A stretch of DNA of 14,442 nucleotides from positions 1-14,442 of the forward strand of contig JBGAWE010000111.1 of NCBI GenBank assembly GCA_044227705.1, read 5' to 3'. Positions 1 to 9,028 of this stretch are shown here, in pieces (the stretch's first letter is position 1; each line of letters opens with the position of its first letter). Under the pieces are notes generated by a model that was not told the origin of the DNA, searched no databases, and saw nothing but the letters and a program-made list of their open reading frames with translations. Both the position numbers and the translations under genes were made by a program. The stretch comes from JANOQP01 sp044227705 (lineage in GTDB: Bacteria > Bacteroidota > Bacteroidia > Chitinophagales > Saprospiraceae).

Positions 1-624
1 TCCATCCCCGGCACTAACACCTGCATGAACTGCCACGCCGCCATCACCAACGGCTCGCGCTTCGGAACGGCCGAAATCACCAAAATCTACGCCTCGGCGG
101 GCTACGACCCGGTGGCGAAAAAGTACATCGAGAACTACGACAAACTCTCGCCCGAGGAGGTCGAGAAGGTCTACAGGACTTGGATTGGCCAATCCTACAT
201 GGCCGACAAGAAGCTCACCTCGCTCGACGAGGGCGGTAAGATTCTGGTCGAGAACCAGTGGAACGGCGTGAAGGCCGCACTCACCTCGGCCGACGACGAC
301 AAGGTGCAAGGGCCCATCGAGTGGAACCGCGTCCATAACCTCGCCGACCACGTATTTTTCAGCCACCAGCAGCACGTCATGGTCGGCGGCATCGCCTGCC
401 AGAAGTGCCATGGCGACGTGGAGAAGATGGAGGTCGTCAGCCAATATTCAAACCTCTCGATGGGCTGGTGCATCAACTGCCACCGCGAGACGGAGGTCAA
501 GTTCAAGGACAACGACTACTACAAGCAGTACGAGCGGTTCCACGACGAAATCAAGGCGGGCAAGCGCGAAAAGGTGACGGTCGAGGACATCGGCGGCCTC
601 GAGTGCCAGAAGTGCCACTATTGA
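1..624 (+). CDS. actA: ActA, multiheme cytochrome c subunit of Alternative Complex III (5' end outside window)
   Basis: The open frame runs in from the window edge with no start visible, so this is the C-terminal 207 residues; the ATG at 25 is internal because a heme-binding CMNCH motif begins upstream of it at residue 8. Further CXXCH motifs lie at residues 133-137 (CQKCH), 157-161 (CINCH) and 202-206 (CQKCH, one residue before the stop), giving four heme sites in the visible part. ActA is usually a pentaheme cytochrome, so one more site is expected in the missing N-terminal part. His residues such as those in FFSHQQHV are candidate distal heme ligands. ActA sits on the periplasmic side of the complex and relays electrons from the ActB Fe-S clusters towards ActE or the oxidase. 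actB follows after 63 bases. The identification rests on heme spacing plus the complete act operon downstream. Confidence 0.93.
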   Translation, partial: SIPGTNTCMNCHAAITNGSRFGTAEITKIYASAGYDPVAKKYIENYDKLSPEEVEKVYRTWIGQSYMADKKLTSLDEGGKILVENQWNGVKAALTSADDDKVQGPIEWNRVHNLADHVFFSHQQHVMVGGIACQKCHGDVEKMEVVSQYSNLSMGWCINCHRETEVKFKDNDYYKQYERFHDEIKAGKREKVTVEDIGGLECQKCHY

Positions 625-687
625 TTTGACCCAACCCGCGAGCCAGTTTTTTAAAAAAATCAGTCGGGTGAACCGGCTTTTTGAGAT

Positions 688-3828
<3,141 letters not shown>

Positions 3829-3831
3829 GGG

Positions 3832-4338
3832 ATGAGAGACGACGAGCTTGTTGAAATCCCATTGAGCAAGGTGAAAATCTGGCTCATGATTTTGGGGTCG
3901 ATAGGCTTTGTGGTCGCCTCGATTTGGATTGGAAGCAAAAGCCTCGTTGTTCTGCCTGTTTCAATAATTGGGGCGGCGTTTTTTGGAACAATCGGGGTTA
4001 TTGGGTTGAAAAAAATTTTCGACCAAAAGCCTGGACTGGTGCTGACGAAAGAAGGGTTTCATGACAATTCGAGTGGTGTTAGTCTTGGGTTTGTGAAATG
4101 GGCGGACGTAGTTGGAGTTGAGGTAATGAAGATGAAGCGGACTCGATTTCTCGTGGTGCTTCTCCGAAATCCTGACGAGTACATCCAACGTGAGAAAGCA
4201 AAGTGGAAGGCTCGACTTTTGGAAGCAAACTGGAAGATGTCCGGGAGCCCGGTGACCATCGCCTCGAATGTTTTATCAATCAATTTCACCCAGTTGGAGG
4301 AGGTTTTTTTTACAAAGACTCCACCGTTTTTGGGATGA
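3832..4338 (+). CDS. STM3941-like small membrane protein inserted between actB and actC
   Basis: The 168-residue protein begins with the charged segment EIPLSKVK, followed by two hydrophobic segments (about residues 15-34 and 39-58) and a soluble C-terminal part of about 105 residues. This part includes KPGLVLTKEGFHDNSSGVS, a KW-D-V motif, and a later N-PDEYI element. I recognise this overall pattern from the STM3941 family of small bacterial membrane proteins, whose function is unknown; the assignment is by memory of the pattern, not a search. The gene is clearly less GC-rich than its neighbours and uses many TTT, GTT, GAA and AAA codons. It starts 3 bases after the actB stop and is followed by a 151-base spacer before actC. 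It is not a known ACIII subunit, so it looks like cargo inserted into the operon, although co-transcription with act genes is likely. Confidence 0.8.
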   Translation: MRDDELVEIPLSKVKIWLMILGSIGFVVASIWIGSKSLVVLPVSIIGAAFFGTIGVIGLKKIFDQKPGLVLTKEGFHDNSSGVSLGFVKWADVVGVEVMKMKRTRFLVVLLRNPDEYIQREKAKWKARLLEANWKMSGSPVTIASNVLSINFTQLEEVFFTKTPPFLG

Positions 4339-4489
4339 AAATGGATTGAAACAAGATTGAATCCCGAAACCAAACCGAAAAAAGCACGGCCATGACCACA
4401 GTGCAGTTGCCAGCTTAATCGAAACTCCTCAGGGGCAGACCAGTGAACCACCTCAAAACAACCAAAACCAACTCAAAATCAGCTCAATC
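4339..4489 (+). other. Leader/spacer before actC
   Basis: This 151-base spacer is the longest intergenic stretch in the window and follows the inserted STM3941-like gene. Its last 40 bases are almost free of G and T, with repeated CTCAAAA-like words, which should give an unstructured leader just before the actC ATG; no Shine-Dalgarno is seen, as is usual in Bacteroidota. Near 4430-4440 there is a small imperfect palindrome (CTCCTCAGGGG). A tiny eight-codon frame starts at 4392 and is probably chance. I see no clear Bacteroidota -33/-7 promoter and no convincing terminator. Confidence 0.4.
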
Positions 4490-5911
4490 ATGAGTCAAGC
4501 AGTATCGCCGCTCCGGCACGTACTTATTGAAGGCAACAAGACATACCACCAAATCACGGAGGACCTGTGCACGCCCACCGAGCGCACGCCCAGCCGCGAA
4601 TGGGTGCTGGCGTTCGGCGTTGCGTCGGCGTTTTTGGGGCTTTACCTGTTCTCCGTTGTCTGGCTCGTCTGGCAGGGCATCGGGGTCTGGAACCTCAACC
4701 GCACCATCGGCTGGGGCTACGACATCACCAATTTCGTCTGGTGGATCGGCATCGGCCACGCGGGGACGCTCATCTCGGCCATCCTCCTGCTCTTCCGGCA
4801 GCGGTGGCGGACGGGCGTCAACCGGGCGGCCGAGGCCATGACCATCTTCGCCGTCATTTGCGCCGGGCAGTTCCCCATTTTCCACATGGGGCGCGTGTGG
4901 CTGGCCTTCTTCATCTTCCCCTTCCCCAACACGCGCGGCCCCCTCTGGGTCAACTTCAACTCGCCGCTGCTGTGGGACGTGTTTGCCATCTCGACCTATT
5001 TCACCGTCTCGGTGCTGTTCTGGTACACCGGCCTCGTGCCGGACTTGGCGACCATCCGCGACCGGGCGACGGGCTTCCGCAAGAAGATGTACAACTTCTT
5101 CAGCTTCGGCTGGACGGGCAACGCCAAGCACTGGCAGCGCTGGGAGGCACTCTCGCTCGTCCTCGCGGGCCTCTCCACGCCGCTCGTCCTTTCGGTGCAC
5201 ACCATCGTTAGCTTCGACTTCGCCACGTCGGTCATCCCCGGCTGGCACACTACCATCTTCCCGCCGTACTTCGTGGCCGGGGCCGTCTTCTCGGGCTTCG
5301 CGATGGTGTTGACGCTGATGATCATCACCCGGAAAATCCTCAAACTCGAAGAATACATCACCGTCGAGCACATCGAGTCGATGAACAAGGTCATAACGCT
5401 GACCGGCACCATCGTCGGCGTGGCCTACCTCACCGAGCTGTTCATCTCGTGGTACTCGCAGTACGTCTACGAGCAGTTCGCCTTCTACAACCGCGCGCTC
5501 GGCAACTACTACTGGTCGTACTGGGGCATGATGCTCTGCAACGTCGTCTCGCCGCAGCTCTTCTGGATCCGGAAGCTGCGCCGCAACGTCTGGTTCACCT
5601 TCTTCATGTCGATTGTCATCAACATCGGCATGTGGTTCGAGCGTTTCGTCATCATTCCGACGACCCTCTCGCGCGACTACCTGCCCTCTTCGTGGAGCTA
5701 CTACCGCCCGACCTGGGTCGAGGTGGCGATGTTCCTCGGCTCGATGGGCCTGTTCTTCACCTGCTACATGATTTTCACCCGAGTCGCGCCCGTCGTGGCC
5801 ATCGCCGAGGTGAAGCACGTCCTCAAGGTGGCGGGCGACCAGTACGTCGGCCCCAACGCCAAGCCGCAGGCCCACCACCACGACGACGAGCACGAACACG
5901 CACACCACTAA
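4490..5911 (+). CDS. actC: ActC, NrfD/PsrC-like integral membrane quinol-site subunit of Alternative Complex III
   Basis: The 473-residue protein is highly hydrophobic, with about ten predicted membrane segments starting near residue 38 (WVLAFGVASAFLGLYLF). It carries family-typical segments such as GNKTYHQITEDL near the N-terminus, WWIGIGHAGTLISA (H90), FPIFHMGRVW (H132, R135) and FERFVIIPTTL. In this NrfD/PsrC-like family, ActC forms the inner-membrane quinol oxidation site and a proposed proton path, and docks ActB on the periplasmic side. The C-terminus is a His/Asp/Glu-rich tail (QAHHHDDEHEHAHH), probably cytoplasmic from an even helix count. Length and start agree with Bacteroidota ActC. 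The gene is followed by an 89-base repeat-filled spacer before actD. A nearly full-length antisense open frame over this gene is a codon-bias shadow. Confidence 0.96.
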   Translation: MSQAVSPLRHVLIEGNKTYHQITEDLCTPTERTPSREWVLAFGVASAFLGLYLFSVVWLVWQGIGVWNLNRTIGWGYDITNFVWWIGIGHAGTLISAILLLFRQRWRTGVNRAAEAMTIFAVICAGQFPIFHMGRVWLAFFIFPFPNTRGPLWVNFNSPLLWDVFAISTYFTVSVLFWYTGLVPDLATIRDRATGFRKKMYNFFSFGWTGNAKHWQRWEALSLVLAGLSTPLVLSVHTIVSFDFATSVIPGWHTTIFPPYFVAGAVFSGFAMVLTLMIITRKILKLEEYITVEHIESMNKVITLTGTIVGVAYLTELFISWYSQYVYEQFAFYNRALGNYYWSYWGMMLCNVVSPQLFWIRKLRRNVWFTFFMSIVINIGMWFERFVIIPTTLSRDYLPSSWSYYRPTWVEVAMFLGSMGLFFTCYMIFTRVAPVVAIAEVKHVLKVAGDQYVGPNAKPQAHHHDDEHEHAHH

Positions 5912-5916
5912 TTTTT

Positions 5917-5994
5917 AATGGTTAATTGTAAATTGTAAATTGTGGCTGCGAGAGCCGTCTACAATTGACAATTATCAATTAACAATTCACCATT
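5917..5994. repeat. AT-rich 7-bp-period repeat forming a long imperfect hairpin between actC and actD
   Basis: Almost the whole 89-base actC-actD spacer is repeat. The left arm (5917-5943) contains tandem AATTGTA units. The right arm (5961-5995) is five degenerate 7-base units: ACAATTG, ACAATTA, TCAATTA, ACAATTC and ACCATTC. The reverse complement of the right arm starts AATGGTGAATTGT, close to the left arm AATGGTTAATTGT, so the arms can fold back on each other. The tip is a GGCT/AGCC stem with a GCGAG loop at 5944-5956. The sequence is strikingly AT-rich beside its GC-rich neighbours. It ends 5 bases before the actD ATG, so a folded transcript could affect actD translation or RNA processing. 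There is no T-run suitable for a classical terminator. Confidence 0.85.
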
Positions 5995-6000
5995 CAAGAA

Positions 6001-6681
6001 ATGGCATCCGCAAACAAGACCGTCCTTTTCGGCCTCTATTCCGACGACGACGATTTGAAAAGGGCCTGCAAAAAGGCCGTCAACCAGCACCTCGACATGG
6101 ACGACGTGTACACGCCGTTCCCCGTCCACGGCCTCGACCCGATTTTGGGGCTGAAGGAGAGCCGCCTGCACTACCTCGGCTTCATCTACGGGGCGACGGG
6201 CTGCCTGCTGGCGTTCGGCCTGATGTCGTGGATTTTCACCCGCGACTGGCCCATCATCTTCGGCGGCAAGCCCTTCTGGTCGGTGCCAGCGTTCATCCCG
6301 ATGACGTTCGAGAGCACGGTCATGCTCGCCTCGGTCGGCATGACGTTCACCTTCTACACCATCTGCGGGCTGTGGCCGGGGATGCAGCCCAAAATCCTGC
6401 ACGACCGCCTGACCGACGACAAGTTCGCCATCACCTTCGACGTGACGAACGCCGACAGCGCGACGGCCGACAAGTACCGGGCGTTCCTCACGGCGACGGG
6501 CGCGGAGGAAATCCAGACCAAAAGCCATTCGCCATTCGCCATTCTTTGCGATGAGATACATCATTTCAGCCATCCTGCTGGTGGCAACCTTCGCCGCGCT
6601 GTTCCACTACTGCTCTCCGGCGGGGGTCAACAAGACGGGCCACGAGTACATGCCCGACATGGTTCACCCGGTGACGTATGA
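6001..6681 (+). CDS. actD: ActD, DUF3341 membrane subunit of Alternative Complex III, with an aberrant C-terminal extension
   Basis: Residues 1 to about 174 match ActD: a soluble N-terminal domain (KTVLFGLYSDDDDLKRACKK, then YTPFPVHGLD), two membrane segments (about residues 58-80 and 100-125) and a short tail ending AFLTATGAEEIQTK. ActD is a small accessory subunit that packs against the membrane part of ACIII. The family is normally about 170-180 residues. Here the frame does not stop: it runs through three tandem GCCATTC units (6524-6544) and on for 131 bases inside actE in another frame, to a TGA at 6679-6681, giving 226 residues. The last 52 residues (starting SHSPFAILCDEIHH) look like out-of-frame translation, not a domain. 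The core identification is firm; whether the extension is made, or the true product ends near 6522-6554 through a different repeat count, cannot be told from one sequence. Confidence 0.9.
   Translation: MASANKTVLFGLYSDDDDLKRACKKAVNQHLDMDDVYTPFPVHGLDPILGLKESRLHYLGFIYGATGCLLAFGLMSWIFTRDWPIIFGGKPFWSVPAFIPMTFESTVMLASVGMTFTFYTICGLWPGMQPKILHDRLTDDKFAITFDVTNADSATADKYRAFLTATGAEEIQTKSHSPFAILCDEIHHFSHPAGGNLRRAVPLLLSGGGQQDGPRVHARHGSPGDV
6524..6544 (+). repeat. Three tandem 7-bp GCCATTC units at the actD/actE junction
   Basis: Exactly three perfect copies of GCCATTC lie at 6524-6530, 6531-6537 and 6538-6544, ending 6 bases before the actE ATG at 6551. They lie within the open actD frame where the native stop is expected. 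As the unit is 7 bases, each gain or loss shifts the frame. One more copy would put ActD in the frame that meets TGA at 6552-6554, overlapping the actE start as ATGA. One fewer copy would join ActD in frame to ActE. With three copies ActD runs on to 6681. The unit resembles the last unit (ACCATTC) of the repeat before actD. Confidence 0.9.
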
Positions 6682-7366
6682 GGCAAACGTCCTCTCCGAT
6701 TATTATTGGAACCACTGGGACAAGAACTCGACCTTCTCCGCCCGCCAGCTCTCGCAGCCGCACGGCAAGGTCGCCGGGACCGTCCCTCGTGGCATGACGG
6801 CGATGGAATACGGCCACAACATGGGCTACTCCGTCGCTGCGAGCAACAATGGCGATGCTCCTTTCTATTACAAGAACGACGCGACAGAGGCCGGCAAAGG
6901 CGACCGCGAGCGCTGCATGGCGGAGATGACCAGCAACCCCGTCCCCATCTCAGCGGGCGGCTTAGCCCGGGGCAAGGTGCTCTACGAGACCTATTGCGGT
7001 CTCTGCCACGGCAAAAAGGGCGACGGCCAGGGGTATCTCGTCAGCGAGGAAAACCCCGAGGCGAAGTACCCCGCCCAGCCCGCCAACCTGATGAAGGACG
7101 AGTTCATCGGCTCCTCGGAGGGCCGCTACTACTACGCCATGATGTACGGCAAGAACGTCATGGGCAGCTACGCCGACAAGCTCTCTTACGAGGAGCGCTG
7201 GCAGGTGATGCACTACATCCGCTCGCTGCAAGCGGCGGCTACCAACTCGGAATACAGCGCGAGTGCCAACACTTTCGTCATGGTGCAGGCCGACAAGGCT
7301 GCCAAGTGGGCGGCCGAACAGCGCGCCGCGAAGGTCGCCGCACCGGCTGCGCCCGCCCCGAAGTGA
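6551..7366 (+). CDS. actE: ActE, monoheme cytochrome c subunit of Alternative Complex III
   Basis: The 271-residue protein starts with a hydrophobic export signal (about residues 3-18) followed by Cys21, a plausible lipid-attachment site as ActE is a lipoprotein in characterised complexes. However, the preceding residues FHY make a poor classical lipobox. An ActE-like segment HEYMPDMVHPVTYE follows. One heme c motif, CGLCH (C149, C152, H153), lies in the cytochrome c domain at about 137-228, and M204 in KNVMGSYADK is the likely sixth heme ligand. The C-terminus is an Ala/Pro/Lys-rich tail. ActE is periplasmic and is a likely electron exit to the CuA site of the oxidase subunit II encoded two genes on. 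The start lies inside the over-running actD frame. The A-rich spacer to actF is 64 bases. Confidence 0.93.
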   Translation: MRYIISAILLVATFAALFHYCSPAGVNKTGHEYMPDMVHPVTYEANVLSDYYWNHWDKNSTFSARQLSQPHGKVAGTVPRGMTAMEYGHNMGYSVAASNNGDAPFYYKNDATEAGKGDRERCMAEMTSNPVPISAGGLARGKVLYETYCGLCHGKKGDGQGYLVSEENPEAKYPAQPANLMKDEFIGSSEGRYYYAMMYGKNVMGSYADKLSYEERWQVMHYIRSLQAAATNSEYSASANTFVMVQADKAAKWAAEQRAAKVAAPAAPAPK

Positions 7367-7392
7367 CGCCAAAACAGGACTTTTGAAAATCA

Positions 7393-7404
7393 ACTTTTGA
7401 CATT
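7393..7404 (+). promoter_or_regulatory. Possible regulatory word ACTTTTGACATT before actF, also seen before coxB
   Basis: The spacer before actF contains ACTTTTGACATT, and the spacer before coxB contains the near-identical ACTTTGACATT at 9004-9014. The TTTG/TTGACA core resembles a -33/-35 element, but no good TANNTTTG -7 element follows at the right distance. The distances to the ATG differ (26 and 14 bases). It may be chance in AT-rich spacers. Confidence 0.2.
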
Positions 7405-7430
7405 AATCACAGCACAATAGCTGTTCGACC

Positions 7431-8984
7431 ATGCGAGACTTCGTCTTTGAAAGCAGAACCAAAACCCTCCTCTATGTCCTGATGGGCATCGGGGTGTTGA
7501 GCCTCGGGCTGACTTGGTTCTCCAACGACCCGCTGCACATGCGCTTCTGGGGCAACTGGCTCCACAACTCGGTCTTCTTCACCGGCATCGCGGTCATCGC
7601 CATGTTCTTCATGTCGGCCCAGATTGTGGCCTTTGCCGGTTGGAACGCGCTCGTCCGGCGGCTTTGGGAGGCGCAGTCGATGTTCATCATCGTCGGCCTC
7701 GTGCTGTTTCTGCCGCTCATCGCGGGCCTTTTCGGGCACTGGCACCATATGTACCACTGGAACGTGGACGGTGTCGCCGACCCAGCCAGCCCGAACTACG
7801 ACAAAATCATCGCGGGCAAATCAGGCTTCGTCAACAAGTATTTCTACTCCATCGCCACCATCGTGGTGCTGGGTGCCTACTACTGGATCGCCCGGCGCGT
7901 CCGGCAGCACTCCATCGAGCAGGACGAGGTGGGCACAAACCAGTTCAAGCAGTACAAACGGATTCGGACGCTCTCGGCCATCTACCTGCCGGTCTTCGGC
8001 TTCACGTCCATCGTACTGACGTGGCAGTGGATGATGTCGCTCGACGCGCACTGGTACTCCACCATGTTCGGCTGGTACTCGTGGGCGAGCCTCTATTTGG
8101 CAATGATTTCGTTCACCGTCCTGCTGACCATCTGGCTCAAATCGAAGGGCTACCTGCAAGAGGTGACGCAAGATCACCTGCACGACCTCGGCAAGTACAT
8201 GTTCGCCATCACTGTATTCTGGACGTACCTCTGGTTCGACCAATACATGCTCATCTGGTACGCCAACATCGGCGAGGAGACCATCTACTTCCGCGAGCGC
8301 TGGTACCAATACCCGATTCTGCACGGCGGCAACCTCGTGATGAACTTCATCATGCCCTTCCTCATCCTCATGCGCAACGACACGAAAAGGAAGTATGGAA
8401 CGCTGGTTTTCATCGGCTGCCTTGTCTTCCTTGGCCACTGGTGGGACTATTTCCAACAGGTGAAGCCCTCCACGCGTCGCACCGTCATCGAGCACATGCA
8501 GCACGAGCAGCACGGCGCGATGGGCGCGGCCCACGAGATGGGCGAGACGCATATGGTTGAGGCCGCGAAGGAAGCTGCCCATGAAGTGAAAGATGCCGCT
8601 CAAGAGGTGAAAGAGGCTGGTGAAAAAATGACCGAAGAAGCTGGCCACGCCGCCGACAAGATGGCTGGCGAAGCCGGTCACCCTGCCGAAAAGCCGGCCG
8701 AGGCCGAGCATCCCGCCGCCGAAAACCACCAAGCCGAAGCCGCCGTTGAACATGGCGACGGGCATGGCGAACACGGTGAACATGGCCACGAAGCCGCCCT
8801 CACGCCCGACGGCCCGAAGCCGTTCGTCCTCGGCTGGTCGTTCCCCGGCTTCCTCGAGTTCGGCACGATGCTGGGCTTCCTCGGGCTGTTCCTCTATGTC
8901 GTCCTTTCCCAGCTGGAAAAGGCCGCGCTCAAGCCGCGCAACGACGCTTGGATGGAAGAGTCAGAGCACCACCACGTGGTCTGA
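7431..8984 (+). CDS. actF: ActF, NrfD-like integral membrane subunit of Alternative Complex III with a long A/E/H-rich insertion
   Basis: The 517-residue protein begins MRDFVFESRTK and has about nine membrane segments up to residue 345, then one final segment (about 470-497, GTMLGFLGLFLYVVL). Family-typical elements include FGHWHHMYHW, LFxYS-like helices and FLGHWWDYFQQVKP. ActF is structurally related to ActC and forms the second half of the membrane core of ACIII. Between residues about 354 and 463 there is a soluble insertion, roughly 110 residues rich in Ala, Glu, His, Lys and Gly, with successive 11-residue blocks such as AAKEAAHEVKD and AAQEVKEAGEK that should form an amphipathic helix like LEA group 3 proteins. 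It then becomes His/Gly-rich (GHGEHGEHGHE). From helix count this loop should be periplasmic. The reading frame is continuous and codon use fits, so it is not a frameshift. The C-terminus is EESEHHHVV. Confidence 0.94.
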   Translation: MRDFVFESRTKTLLYVLMGIGVLSLGLTWFSNDPLHMRFWGNWLHNSVFFTGIAVIAMFFMSAQIVAFAGWNALVRRLWEAQSMFIIVGLVLFLPLIAGLFGHWHHMYHWNVDGVADPASPNYDKIIAGKSGFVNKYFYSIATIVVLGAYYWIARRVRQHSIEQDEVGTNQFKQYKRIRTLSAIYLPVFGFTSIVLTWQWMMSLDAHWYSTMFGWYSWASLYLAMISFTVLLTIWLKSKGYLQEVTQDHLHDLGKYMFAITVFWTYLWFDQYMLIWYANIGEETIYFRERWYQYPILHGGNLVMNFIMPFLILMRNDTKRKYGTLVFIGCLVFLGHWWDYFQQVKPSTRRTVIEHMQHEQHGAMGAAHEMGETHMVEAAKEAAHEVKDAAQEVKEAGEKMTEEAGHAADKMAGEAGHPAEKPAEAEHPAAENHQAEAAVEHGDGHGEHGEHGHEAALTPDGPKPFVLGWSFPGFLEFGTMLGFLGLFLYVVLSQLEKAALKPRNDAWMEESEHHHVV

Positions 8985-9028
8985 TTTGGGCCCCGCCCAC
9001 CAAACTTTGACATTGAAAAGCTGAAATA

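Noticed and set aside
645..660. TTTTTTAAAAAA palindrome between actA and actB as a terminator or operator
   Set aside because: It is a simple A/T run with no GC stem; a chance AT-rich leader explains it.
4392..4418. Eight-codon leader-peptide-like frame before actC
   Set aside because: It is too short, has no regulatory codon run, and no paired attenuator hairpins are visible.
4484..5908. A 474-codon minus-strand open frame almost exactly antisense to actC
   Set aside because: Its translation is a monotonous Arg/Val/Asp/Glu/His mix typical of antisense shadows in GC-rich genes, and the plus strand encodes a clear ActC.
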